Source of the DNA: Eukaryota sp. TZLM1-RC
Lineage: Eukaryota > Metamonada: BaSk clade
Direction: 5' to 3'
Assembly: GCA_040285825.1 (NCBI GenBank)
Contig: JAUPSS010000007.1
Coordinates: 272,501-336,500, forward strand
Length of the DNA stretch: 64,000 nucleotides
Made by a program: the position numbers and the translations under genes. The notes beneath the pieces were generated by a model. The model was given only the letters and a program-made list of their open reading frames with translations, did not search any database and had not been told where the DNA came from. Shown piece after piece: positions 1-9,900 of this stretch (within the stretch, counting starts at the first letter, position 1; each line of letters starts with the position of its first letter).

Positions 1-112
1 TAATTACTCTGCAGTTACTTCTGTATGCTGGAGCTAATTCGAAACATTTGTCAATTCTGATGACTTCAAGACATTCTACTGAACAGGTTTTCATACATAA
101 TCGCCTGCTTGT

Positions 113-545
113 TTAGACGCATGACTCATTCTCTTGGTATTTTTTAGGTGGATGCTGAAGAATTTCATACAGGAGGTCCAAAAAAAGTTGCACATCTTTG
201 AAATTGTGTAGTTTTAAGCTGCGCTTGTAGTGGCCAAACTTTTTCAAAACGGAGACAAACAGCTTCAAGATTGTGTGAAGAATTAGTTAGTATTCTTTCA
301 TCAGTTAATTATTTCGTAATAACGCAAGAAGATCACTTACATCTTTGGAACGGAGGAAACTTTTCTGATCAACCAGTACTGTCTCAATAGTATCATCGAA
401 AAGGTCGATAAAAGTCAGCTTCAATATACCAAAAGTCTTATTACATTATTTTTCAAAGTATCTGTAACTATGAGCTCTGCAAGTTCAGAGTCTGTTATTC
501 GTTCAACGACGGCTGATAGGCAATGATTATCCCATTGAAAGATAT
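113..545 (-). pseudogene. Unidentified gene relic with a probable spliceosomal intron
   Basis: Read on the minus strand, 545 to 341 and 262 to 113 give continuous protein-like sequence that ends at a TAA at 113-115. I do not recognise the family. Between the two parts lies a 78-nt stretch (340 to 263) starting GTAAGT, containing TACTAAC at 292-286, and ending AG. Removing it joins the two parts in frame and removes two in-frame stops, which is good evidence of an intron. A one-base shift near 422 breaks the first part, and the 5' end runs into an A-rich tract, so the gene is either decayed or 5'-truncated. No ATG was found. Confidence 0.45.
263..340 (-). other. Probable spliceosomal intron
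   Basis: On the minus strand the donor is GTAAGT (340-335), the branch-point-like heptamer TACTAAC (292-286) lies about 25 nt before the terminal AG (264-263), and the length is 78 nt. Both flanking parts are protein-like and join in phase. The heptamer equals the classical budding-yeast branch site. No transcript evidence is available here. Confidence 0.5.
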
Positions 546-584
546 GACCTTTTCTTTTTTTTTGTTTTATTTTTTGTTTTTATT

Positions 585-725
585 TTAATTTTTCTTGGGT
601 TCGTTATTAGCACCCATACTAATCACTTTACCACCTGGATGAACATATGACTTGAAAAAATTACCACACACTACATGGTTAATAGCTTTACCTTCAAAAT
701 CAACGGTAACTATAGTAGTCAGTTA
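585..725 (-). pseudogene. Short coding-like relic, unidentified
   Basis: The minus strand from about 725 down to a TAA at 585-587 reads as about 46 protein-like residues, including the stretch CGNFFKSYVHPGGKVISMG. No start codon or family can be assigned. An A-rich tract (minus strand) follows. It may be the last exon of a broken gene. Confidence 0.25.
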
Positions 726-1484
726 CATTTTCCCTAGCTAGAGAACTCGGTAAAATTAAATCTGATCTTTTAGTCTGTTGAAGGATTCAACGATCACTTT
801 TTTGCCTTTGTAAACTTTTCAAAATAATTCAAAACAGGAAAATACAGTATTTTTAACTATTAAACCAACCGCCAAAAGCTTAATTGGTACAAACTAATTT
901 AAATATCCAATGGCGATTAGGAATCGTTTCCACTTTGTTAAGACATTTTGATGGATTTAAAATGACTTAAAATTAGTGGAAACTGGTTCATTTTGAAAAG
1001 AATTTGTGAAAAAATGCAAAGGTCAGTGTGGGAAGCAAGAAAGTTATTATTCCAGCCATAGTCAGTAAACACGCTTAACACGTTTTAACATTGTTCAACG
1101 GTTGAACTTCAACCTCAATATGAAATTTTATAAATTAAAGTTTATTAATCAATTTTAACTACACTCAAAGCCATCCAGATCTTTTCATTGACCAAATCCT
1201 TCTTCACTACTAACATTATGCTATATCTTCTATTTCAATTTCACTATGGCAAACTATTTTGTATCAGTTTGTTGCTTTTCGTTCACTAAACATAAACAAA
1301 TAACAGAAGTTTATGAACGGAATGAAAGAAATCAAAGAAAATAAAAGCTGATACAATTTAAACTAACGATCACGTGATGTACTTTCCAGAATAGGAAGGT
1401 CACGTTTAGCTACTGCTGACACCGCCTTCTCTTTCTCTTTCTTCGGGTTTAGTGGAGAGTTTCTTGAATGTGATGTAGACAGTA
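726..1484. other. Non-coding spacer
   Basis: AT-rich sequence with no long reading frame and no repeat that I can link to the other elements. I see no RNA gene or clear regulatory site in it. Confidence 0.4.
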
Positions 1485-2245
1485 CTACTGCGCATCATCA
1501 GCCACAATACGCTTTACTTCAGCCGACTTTTCACGCAAATGTCGTTGTCCACTCACTGATAACCATTTATACTCGGAGTGGGTTAACGTGTTGTTGATTT
1601 GCGTATACAATTCATACAATCTCTCTATAACTAAAAAGTGTGTATAAAATCTTGTAACTGTCAGTTTTTTCGGAGCTCCAATTCTTTTCATCAGCTTCTT
1701 AGTAAAAGGTTTATCTAATACGAAATTGACCCCCAATGCAGCTTTTTGAAACAACATTTCAAGTGATTGAAGTCTATGTTTGGAATCAGCAGTACATCTA
1801 TCTTTGAGAAAAAAATTTAATGTGTGAATAGCACAACGAATCCCGCAAATATGTTGGTATTTTTCTGCTTGATTGATGGCAGCGTTTAAATAATAAGAAG
1901 CTCTGTCAGTTATAACAAAATTAATATATGTAGGGCCGATTTGTTGAATACCATCATTGAATAATTTTGTTAAATAACTATCACTTTTTCGTTCATCGCG
2001 TTGGTATCAACAGCTTTATAAAAGACACTCAAATTCGAGATCATTAGACAAAAATTGATCAAAGAATTGTGATTTATTTCAGAACCATCTACCACAAGAG
2101 CAAATCCCTTTTGGCCATTGTCTTTGATTGTTTGTGCAAGGAAAGCTTTTCTGGTATTATTACCGGATAAGCGAAGAACAGGAGGTGTGTACATGGACTG
2201 TACCGGTTGAGGCGTCGGTGGGAGAGCAGCATAAGTTGCAGTTTG
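1485..2245 (-). pseudogene. hAT-like (DUF659-type) transposase relic
   Basis: Two minus-strand reading frames, from about 2245 to 1972 and then 1972 to 1485, give a protein resembling DUF659/hAT transposase cores. The visible parts are a 'VVDGSEINHNSLINF' block, a 'FYKAVDT' block, 'NFVITDRASYYLNAA' with the D of the catalytic core, and a 'CAIHTLNF' block that matches the family's C..H motif. A frameshift at about 1972 separates the first block from the rest, and neither terminal inverted repeats nor the C-terminal dimerisation domain were seen. It is an inactive remnant of a cut-and-paste DNA transposon. Assignment rests on motif order, not on a database match. Confidence 0.55.
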
Positions 2246-2439
2246 TGTAGGGCCAGTAGTGCGGCATGAACTGAGGGAGTAATAAAAAGTAGTTGAAAGA
2301 TTACAGGGGAGTCCTAAACCTCAGTCCATATTTAAACTTAAATTGGGGACCGGCTCTTGAATGGATCAAATAGCCTTGTTCTTTGACAACTGCTTGGCAA
2401 GACGAAGGACAGATAGACTGTAAGGCACTTGGGGATATA

Positions 2440-2585
2440 TCATTGAACCAAGATTTCTTCCAACATTAGCTTCTTCAATATCTTTATAATATTTTCTATG
2501 TTTTTCTTTTGCTTTTAAATCAAGACGACTCACAGGATTAAGTTTTCTTCTTTTGCATAATGGTAATCAATATGATAGTTCAAAT
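2440..2585 (-). repeat. Internally deleted 3' fragment of REL retrotransposon family A
   Basis: The segment matches two separate pieces of the full-length family A copy at 19999-23344: first its extreme 3' coding end (near 20060-20090), then the part near 20330-20430. The sequence in between is missing. It is a degenerate fragment with no open frame. Confidence 0.55.
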
Positions 2586-2594
2586 TTTTTTGTC

Positions 2595-2760
2595 TGAAAC
2601 ATTTACATCCACACCACTAAAAACACCAATAGAATGGTCCTTGCCTTTTGATTTCCTCATCAACAGTTTCGACGCTGAACCTTAGATGCTACACTTTGCA
2701 AGACAACAAGAAATGTGGTGTCTACATCTATCATTTCCTTCAAGAAACGCAACCTTTGAC
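2595..2760. repeat. Outer part of the duplicated segment, separated by a retrotransposon insertion
   Basis: This stretch matches the reverse complement of 47005-47150. In that second copy it continues directly into sequence matching 5342 onward, so here the two parts have been pushed apart by the element at 2761-5341. No coding function is evident. Confidence 0.6.
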
Positions 2761-5341
2761 TTTTTTTCCCTCATACAAATTTTATTCAAACAAAGTTATA
2801 AAAAACCAAAAATCTATCTCCTCACACTCCACATCTACTAAAGAAAAGTTACCTACAACTTTTTCTTCATAAAATTTTCCTAGTGATAAGAAAGAACTAG
2901 AAAAAAGACTATACATTCCTGATTGATTTTTTAGATGTTGATTTATAGGTTTAGAATAAAAAGGTTTCGCTTAAAAATAAGAAAAAAGACTATACATTCC
3001 CTTAAAAATAGAAAATACAATTGTGTTTTGCCAAAAGGTTCGGTCAAATAGTCTTCCAGTTCTATTTTTGACAAAAGATTAGAAATCGTCCAAAAAAGAT
3101 AGCGCAGTTTTACCCAAACTTCCAAATAAAGAAAAAGCAAAAGGACAAAGAATGTATTGAGTTTATTGAGTTTATAATTTTCGCTTCTTTGGCTCTTCGT
3201 AAAGGTGAATTATAAGGCTGTGAAAGTTTTCATTTGAGCTGTTTGATACATCAGTAGATCTGACATCAATAATGATCATTGATCCATCATTGGTCCGGGA
3301 ACTAGCAAATCACCACGGCTATCACCAAAAGAATTTCTGCCAGCTTCATCAGCCAATTTTGAAAGCAAAGGTTCAAAAAAAGATTCAATCTTGTACGATT
3401 TAAACATACAATAAAGCTGATCACGAACTGCATCATGCACTTTTGATCTAAAAAAATAAATTGATTACAATTAAATAAATGGGTTGGAGTGACAGACTTT
3501 CCACATTTACAATTGTATCAATGAGGAAGGTTATCAGGCCAAATAAAAGATCGATGACGCATAGATAAAAAAAAGCAAGGGTCATTGAGAAACAAACCAT
3601 AAACTCTTGGTACTTGATTAATTAAACAAGAAATAGAACTATCGCAAACATCTAGTAAAAAATTTGCAAAAGCGGGATTTTTTTGCTTGGTTAGGGTTAC
3701 CATACTATTGTGCTTGGTTACCATGCTAAGACGTTTTGTTTTCACTTAATTTTTATTTATTCCAATAAAAAACAAACTATACGACAGGGTAAAAATTTTG
3801 TGTCTTCATAAGCCAAATCAGCCAAGAAGAGATCTAATGCTAAGACGTACTTCATAATCCAAGCCTTCAAATATTACTGTCAGTTTTTGTTGAATCTTCT
3901 TCACACAATACCTTAAATTAACTAAATTTCGTGGAGGAATCTCTTGAACTGACTCGGGAAAACATTGACACCAAATTTGTGGTGAAATTTCATTAATGGC
4001 AACATCAAGGTCATACAAATATTTAGAAAATGATGGACTGAGCAAATGAATGTCTTCAGGGAAACGATCAAGAAGTTCAAAAATAAAATTCTTACCACCA
4101 CCAACAAAAGCTGCTTGACAAAGAATTGAGGATCTAGTAAAGCCAACACCGCCAAATTGTGAAGAAGAGAACAAGTGAGCTCGAATTAGCTCAGGATTCA
4201 CTTCTAATAGGGAAGCAAAGAAAGTTGCACGAAGTTGATTAAATGATCGGCAACAATCGATAGACAATGAAGGTGCTGTCGACCTCAATAAGTGAGTAAT
4301 TTTCCCGGAATAACAAATTTTTTATTTAAAATATTTAATATGTTTTTCAATTTGTAATTCAGAAACTAATTGAAGCTCATTACCAAGTTTTGCAACAATT
4401 TTGTAAAGATTTTCAGTAATTTCATCAATCTTTTCTAACCAACATCCTAGAAAACGAAAAGCTTCTGGTGAATAATTGGTAAAAGGAATTTAACAATTAT
4501 TAACATTAAACTCTTTGAAATCATTACCAATTAATAAACATTTTTTAGGATTTAAGTGAAGACCAATAATTTCATATTGTTCAGCAATTTCATTTGAAGC
4601 TTTTTGACAACACCAAAAGGACCGATAAGTGAGATGTCATCCATGTAACCTGCAATTTGTAGAGAAGAGTATTTTTAATTAATAATAATCAATGATGCTT
4701 GGATTGCTATGCAAAATAATAATCGGCCTAAAGGATCCCCTTGTTTTACTCCTGATGAAGACTTTGAAGAAAACACATCATATACTAATTCACTGGGTTT
4801 AGCTTAAAACACATAGAAATAACTTGATAGTTCAGGAAAATGTTTTTGAATTACTTCATAAATTGCTTTTCTTCTTACACCATTAAAAGTGTTGCTAAAA
4901 TATAAACTGAAAATAAAATTGTTATCTTTGGAGTTCAAAAACAAGTCTGATGTCAGAGCAGCAACGGAGGCTTCAACAATCGTTTGAAATGTCAAATTGC
5001 ATTGGCAAAAAAATTTACCAGACCTTTTTAACAATTCTGTTGAAAAAAATTGAGGCAAACAAACGAGATAGAGATTTACCTACTGGAATTCGTGTAATTG
5101 CAGTATCACTAACAGGTTTTACTAAAGCAATAAGACGTGCAGCAGTAAGCTCAGGAGGAGGAACAACTTTCAATGAAACCAATTGTTAAAAATAAAAAGC
5201 TACATCATCTGCGATTTCAGGTGTCTTATTGCAGGCGGTTTTTAAAATATCAAACGAAATTCCTGATGGTCCAGCAGCTTTACCATTTGCTAAATTCTTA
5301 ATTAAAGCAAGAACTTCAGAAACAATAATTGGATTATTAAT
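2761..5341 (-). mobile_element. REL-type non-LTR retrotransposon, family C/D, 5'-truncated and decayed
   Basis: Minus-strand remnant running from a truncated 5' end at about 5341 to the 3' end at 2761. Visible parts are the start of the RT domain (AAGPSGISFDILK near 5270), the catalytic block GYMDD near 4640, the RT-downstream region at 4288-3818 with 'AAFVGGGKNFIFELL', the finger/nuclease region near 3740-3250, and the C-terminal end near 3140. Many frameshifts break it. The 3' end matches the fragments at 62045-63730, so it is close to family D. It is flanked by CCTTTGAC (2753-2760) and CCCTTGAC (5342-5349), a probable 8-bp target-site duplication. An unoccupied copy of the site exists near 47005. 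Confidence 0.75.
2899..3000. repeat. Short insertion flanked by about 20-bp direct repeats inside the retrotransposon 3' end
   Basis: The sequence AGAAAAAAGACTATACATTC appears at about 2899 and again at about 2980, with about 60 bp between. Related elements (62170 region) carry it once, so this copy contains either a small local duplication or an insertion. Confidence 0.4.
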
Positions 5342-5618
5342 CCCTTGACAGTAAAGGTTTTTTTGTTCACCAGACCGGTTTTCTTCAATAAAATTCTTTA
5401 TACTTTAAAGCTAAATTAGTGAATCTGTGAATGTGTTATAATAACTATAATAACTATAATAATTGAGGATAAGATTTATTAAATCGTCTACACAATAATC
5501 TATAACCAAATCTACAAGTTATTTTCAACAGTTAAAACTGTAACAAAACCTAAAATTAGAAAACAAACCTGGAAACACAACAATCTAAATAAAAAAACTA
5601 AAACAGTTATTAAATTAA

Positions 5619-6694
5619 AACTTACATGTTTTGTGATCAACATCGGATCAACACAGCAAATAATGGTAATAAATTGAAAAAAGAAACCAAGAACCCAATC
5701 CTGGTCAATGATGTTCCTCCCAAAGTCCATTCCATTCATCTTTCTGGTGTTACTTTACGCTGTGAGCCACATGACGTTGATATTTCAAGTCAAAATATTG
5801 GATCTTGGTTAAAACAACAGGGTCTATGCAAGGTTGCTTTGTGTGATTCATGTGGCTGGCTTCAAGGCCACTCACTCCACCACGAAGCTCTTGTGTCCTT
5901 CTCACAAGCCAAGGAAGCGTTTGCGAAACAAATGGAAGAGTTTCAGGCAAGAGTTTCCACTATTACCCCTTTGCTAGCTCAATCGGGGGATAAAGTGGAA
6001 TCTGTTGTGAGAGGAACCCTCAATCAAAACCAATCAATTTTACATTATTTGATTGGTGATTTGATCAAGCAGTCAGGTACCAGGCTTCAACAGTTAGAAT
6101 CATCAAATACTGTTGAAGAATCACTTGCTTTTGATGCTAATTAAAAGACAACAAATTGTAAAAAAAGAAACTAAGGAAAGAAGTGGCGACGTCATGGTGA
6201 CGTGGCAAATCCCAAAAGGTGTCTGAAATAGGGTTTTATCTGAAAACTTGAGTTGAGATAGAATTTGATTAAAAGTAACAAGAAAATGAGGACACAATTC
6301 ATATTTGGAGGTAATAAATGTTTAAAGAAAGGTGAGTTCTAAACAGATTAAGTAAAGTAAGTGTTAAGTAAAAGAAGTGGGAATAAAAGCAGTGTAAAGG
6401 GCTGGTATTGATGTTAGTTATTGGAAGCCGATGACGTAGTGCCACGTGGCGTTGATGTTGTGAAAGATGGGTGGAGTAACGGGGACCGGGAACACAGCGA
6501 GAGGAGAGAGAATAGCGGAGCGGAAAGCAGTTGCCAACAGTGACGTTGCATTGAGTGGCATTAGGCAACAGAAAATCAGGCTTGGTTAGTAATGTCTAGC
6601 ACGGACAAGAATGTTGTGGGCAATGTGTAACGAAAAGTAGCACCAACACGGCCCTGATTGATGAGACGTTGATCACAGAACATGTAAGTTTCGG
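5619..6694 (+). mobile_element. Candidate inverted-repeat-bounded unit carrying the B-box-like ORF (copy 1)
   Basis: The left end AACTTACATGTTTTGTGATC and, on the opposite strand, the right end AACTTACATGTTCTGTGATC form an imperfect inverted repeat of about 35 bp that encloses the 172-residue ORF. The same arrangement recurs at 45952-46723. A MITE-like or other DNA element that captured a gene is one reading. Alternatively both ends may derive from one coding motif (TYMFCDQ) duplicated in inverse orientation. No transposase or target-site duplication was seen. Confidence 0.4.
5626..6144 (+). CDS. B-box-like zinc-binding, coiled-coil protein (copy 1)
   Basis: An intact 172-residue ORF from ATG to TAA. 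Residues 46-86 hold a Cys/His pattern (C46, H49, C68, C73, C76, H82, H85) resembling a B-box zinc finger, though with a longer first spacer than usual. They are followed by a likely coiled coil (about 90-115, QAKEAFAKQMEEFQ), the order seen in TRIM-type proteins. No RING precedes it and no C-terminal domain follows. A near-identical inverted copy of the same length lies at 46199-46717; that both are open argues for recent duplication or constraint. The ORF sits inside inverted repeats. Function is unknown; a binding or scaffold role is only inferred. Confidence 0.55.
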   Translation: MFCDQHRINTANNGNKLKKETKNPILVNDVPPKVHSIHLSGVTLRCEPHDVDISSQNIGSWLKQQGLCKVALCDSCGWLQGHSLHHEALVSFSQAKEAFAKQMEEFQARVSTITPLLAQSGDKVESVVRGTLNQNQSILHYLIGDLIKQSGTRLQQLESSNTVEESLAFDAN

Positions 6695-6775
6695 AAAGGA
6701 CATCCTCTTGAGAGGAAGTACAGTTTGACCATGTTTGTTTGAAATGAAATGATGAGTCATGATGACGTGGCAAAG
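6185..6775. promoter_or_regulatory. Cluster of TGACGT (CRE-like) motifs
   Basis: TGACGT or its complement occurs at about 6187, 6199, 6432, 6541 and 6763, twice extended as TGACGTGGCAAA. Five occurrences in under 600 bp are more than expected in AT-rich DNA. bZIP factors bind such sites in many eukaryotes. They lie between the B-box-like ORF and the NEDD1-like gene. Regulation is inferred, and the motif could simply be part of a repeat. Confidence 0.3.
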
Positions 6776-7359
6776 ATTTTCTTTAATTACACGATTATAA
6801 TGATTCATCACCCACTATCTTACATAACCATGATGCTCATGACATTTGCAGCATCATCTACATCACTGAAAGTCGATGAAAAGAATCAACAAAAATTAGT
6901 ATAAATTGTCAATCGGCTTTCCAAGCAAATCTTTGCACTCTAGATCGCTGAAAAAAGTGTGCTTGTTGCTTTCCCAACATTGAAGTACTTGTTGTCAAAA
7001 CCAATTCATATCTTTCGGTTTTTATTCATTTTGTTTTAGTTTTGACCTACAATAGTTTCCTCTTGAACACTCTTTATGGTTCATTACAATTTAATGTTCA
7101 CTAATAATTGCGTCCAGAGCTTGGACTAAAATCATAATAACGTGTAAGCAGTACAAATATTGATTTATGTATTTCAACCACCTTGAATCATTTCAACTTG
7201 ATGTAGAAGTCATACATTTGTATTGTTTTCATAAATGCACAAACCGACACGTAATTGCCAGGCAAATAGAAGCAGTAGTTCAGAGACTAATTACAATTAC
7301 ATTTCTTTTGATTAATAATCTAAAAGTGGACTTACTGTTTTTTGCCACCACAAGGACCA
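6776..7359. other. Spacer upstream of the NEDD1-like gene
   Basis: No convincing coding sequence or repeat. It should hold the promoter of the downstream gene. I see no specific element beyond general AT-richness. Confidence 0.4.
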
Positions 7360-8997
7360 ATGTCTGTTGATTTCTCCCAAGTACTTGCTACATGCTCTGA
7401 TACAGTAAAATTATGGTCTCCTCCTTCTGAATCTCCTTTCTTCATTAACCCACAACCATCAAATCATATTGCTTTCCACCCGGAAAACCGCACCACTTTC
7501 CTCGTCTCTCTTACGGACCAATCTCTAATCAATGTGTACGATAAATCCTCCAAACGCACATCCATTGTCACTACCCATCCTTCCGTCCTTCTCTCCTTTT
7601 CTCCTTCTGGTAATGTCTTTGCTGCACTCTCTTCCACACGCACTCAAGTCTCAATCTTTCAGTATTCAACCCTCTCTCCCCTCGCTTCTTTCTCTACTCC
7701 TGCTCCCGTTACCTCCATGTCGATGTCCAAGAATTATATAGCTGTAGGGTTAAAGAATGGAGCTACCTTGGTACACGACATTCATACAGGCAATCAAAAG
7801 CACAAGTTTCAAGATTCCCTCCGAAGAGCCGTCACCCACGTTACGTTTAACTCAATTAGCTCTCAATATTTAGCATCTGGGTTCATATCTGGCAACATCA
7901 TCATCTATAATCTACAACGAAACGACGTTTTTCACACTTTCTATGCTGTCCATAGATCACCAATAAGCTCACTTTGTTTTTCCCCAAAAAATTTGAATTT
8001 ATTAGCAAGTGTTGGAAGAGATTGCAAGCTTCGATTTTTGGATTTTCGATCGGCCAAAAAGGTAGTTTTGGAAATTCATACCAGTAAACCAATTAGTTCA
8101 GTGACGTTTCACCCCAAAGGACAAGCTGTGGCTATTGGTAATCAAGGTGGTGAAGTCAACGTGTTTGATTTAAGAGTTGTAGGAAAGTTCAAGAATGAAC
8201 AAGGTCATGAGGTGCCATTGTATACGTGGGTTGCCGGTAAGGGGGTTATCAATCATTTGGATTGGATTAACACGTCAGCATGGGTGTCAGGGTCGCCAAA
8301 AGTCCTCAGAAGTCCTGAGAAAGTCGTGAAAAGTCCGATTAGTTCGCCAACAAGAGCTCCACCACCACCACCAGATTCGCCACCTAAAACTTCTGTAAAG
8401 TCGCCTGTAGAGAAAGTTTACAGTGATCCCAACTTGTCAGATGACATGTCAGGTGAGGAAGTTGTTCACTCATTCAGGAAATCGCCGAATAGAGATCATT
8501 CTGTCGAGATTGGGAAATCTGCGAAATTTTCAGTTAAAGATGATGTGAATCCTGAATTTAGTTACAGGAAATCCACAAGATTAGAAACAAATGAAAATGA
8601 AGTTGAAAATTTGGGCAATCAACAAGCCCCAGACGAAAATTTAAATCAAGAATTGGAATCGAGTTTGCGTGGTGAAAATTTTGTTCCTAAATTTGATAGC
8701 AAAAGAGCTCATGATGACGATATAGACATTGTCGATCACTCAAACCTTTCAAATCTTATTAATAATTCTTTATTAGATTTAAAAATTGATCTCAGCAAGT
8801 CTATCTCCTCAGTTCATGTCGAGTTAATCAAATTTATCAGCCAGCAGAATGAAATTTTGACAAACAAGCTCATTGAACAACAAGAAGAGATCAAAGGTTT
8901 AAGATCTGAAGTTTCCATAATGGGTGAATATTTTAAACAACATTTTGGGACAAAGTTGGCAAGTTTTGGAGCCTATTTAAGTGAAAATAAGGAGTAG
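7360..8997 (+). CDS. NEDD1-like WD40 protein (gamma-tubulin ring complex targeting factor)
   Basis: A 545-residue intronless ORF; the first ATG is at 7360. Residues 1 to about 320 form WD40-type repeats, including 'HRSPISSLCFSPKNLNLLAS', 'VGRDCKLRFLDFRS' and 'GGEVNVFDLR', which resemble the NEDD1 propeller closely. A Ser/Pro-rich linker follows with SP sites and a poly-proline run (APPPPPDSPP), and the last 80 residues form an amphipathic coiled coil with 'SSVHVELIKFISQQNEI', like the NEDD1 C-terminus. In known species NEDD1 brings the gamma-tubulin ring complex to centrosomes and spindles, and CDK sites in the linker regulate it. Length is a little below animal NEDD1. AATAAA signals lie near 9110-9125. 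No neighbour is functionally linked. Confidence 0.75.
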   Translation: MSVDFSQVLATCSDTVKLWSPPSESPFFINPQPSNHIAFHPENRTTFLVSLTDQSLINVYDKSSKRTSIVTTHPSVLLSFSPSGNVFAALSSTRTQVSIFQYSTLSPLASFSTPAPVTSMSMSKNYIAVGLKNGATLVHDIHTGNQKHKFQDSLRRAVTHVTFNSISSQYLASGFISGNIIIYNLQRNDVFHTFYAVHRSPISSLCFSPKNLNLLASVGRDCKLRFLDFRSAKKVVLEIHTSKPISSVTFHPKGQAVAIGNQGGEVNVFDLRVVGKFKNEQGHEVPLYTWVAGKGVINHLDWINTSAWVSGSPKVLRSPEKVVKSPISSPTRAPPPPPDSPPKTSVKSPVEKVYSDPNLSDDMSGEEVVHSFRKSPNRDHSVEIGKSAKFSVKDDVNPEFSYRKSTRLETNENEVENLGNQQAPDENLNQELESSLRGENFVPKFDSKRAHDDDIDIVDHSNLSNLINNSLLDLKIDLSKSISSVHVELIKFISQQNEILTNKLIEQQEEIKGLRSEVSIMGEYFKQHFGTKLASFGAYLSENKE

Positions 8998-9375
8998 TGG
9001 TTCATTATTTTAAAATTCTCCAATTTTTTTAAATATTTGTATTTTATATATTTTCATAATTTTATTTTATTTAATTGTGTTTATCAACTGTTTATGCTAT
9101 TTGATTTTAAAAAATAAATCAATAAAAGTTTTTTCAAACTATTTGTTCAAAAGGATCAATAAAGTTTAAAATATTGCAATAACAAGCACACAGCTCTGTT
9201 CGCTTCTTCATTTTGTTGACTTGCTTCCTCTACTTTTTGTTATATTGATGCTATTGTAATTATTGATTTCTGTATCAAACAAATAAACCAAGTGTTTGTT
9301 TTTGTTTTATATTATTATATTGTTTTTATATTTTGTGTAAAGCTTTAATTTATTTGATTTAGGACTTTAAATACT

Positions 9376-9900
9376 GTTTTGCAAAAGTTTCAATATAGAG
9401 GCATTTATTGAGCCACTAGTACGTAAGCTGTCTTCAGATCAAACTGATGATTCCTTGGTAAAAGAAGGGCAGATTTAGTAGCTCAAGGGATCGATGGTGT
9501 TCTCAATGTTGTAGACGTTGTCTCAGTTGATGTTTGCAAAAATTCTGCTGCTCGTTTAGTGTATTCCGCTGATTCGCCGTTATCTAACGCCGAAAAAAAG
9601 AAGATAAAAAAATATGAAGAACCTTTGGCACAGTTAGGTAGAGTGGAACATGTGAAATATCAGTTTGTGCCGTTTGCAATTTCTCTTTTTGACAATATTG
9701 GACCTTCAGGGTTGCACTTTTTTGAAAATTTTAAAAAAGTGTTCCTGAATAGGTCTGGTAAAACAATGAACTCCACTTTCTGGTTAAATAGAATTGTTTT
9801 TTGCATTTTCAAGTCTATTCCTACAATGATTTCACAGGCACTTTTAGCTGTCGGTGTAGAATATGAACGTAATGCTGTGAGTATAATTATTCCAGTTTAA
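9376..9900 (+). mobile_element. 3' fragment of REL retrotransposon family B
   Basis: Matches the last about 550 bp of the family B copies at 17335-19250 and 49805-53076, in opposite orientation. It covers the endonuclease core region and C-terminal tail; a one-base loss near 9467 breaks the frame before the nuclease block. About 57 bp containing the normal stop region are deleted near 9878, but the terminal TATTCCAGTTT survives. It is a 5'-truncated dead copy. Confidence 0.8.

Larger units (their letters stand above)
5342..6720 (+). repeat. Segmental duplication, copy 1 (inverted partner at 45905-47005)
   Basis: The block matches the reverse complement of 45905-47005 over almost its whole length, including the 172-residue ORF, the spacer before it and a short (TAACTATAA) microsatellite near 5440. 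It differs by about 300 extra bases at 6250-6555. The left edge coincides with the target site of the retrotransposon that ends at 5341. Confidence 0.75.

Noticed and set aside
7167-7370. Small frame upstream of the NEDD1-like gene as an N-terminal exon
   Set aside because: No similarity to NEDD1 and no splice signal joining it to the WD40 frame.
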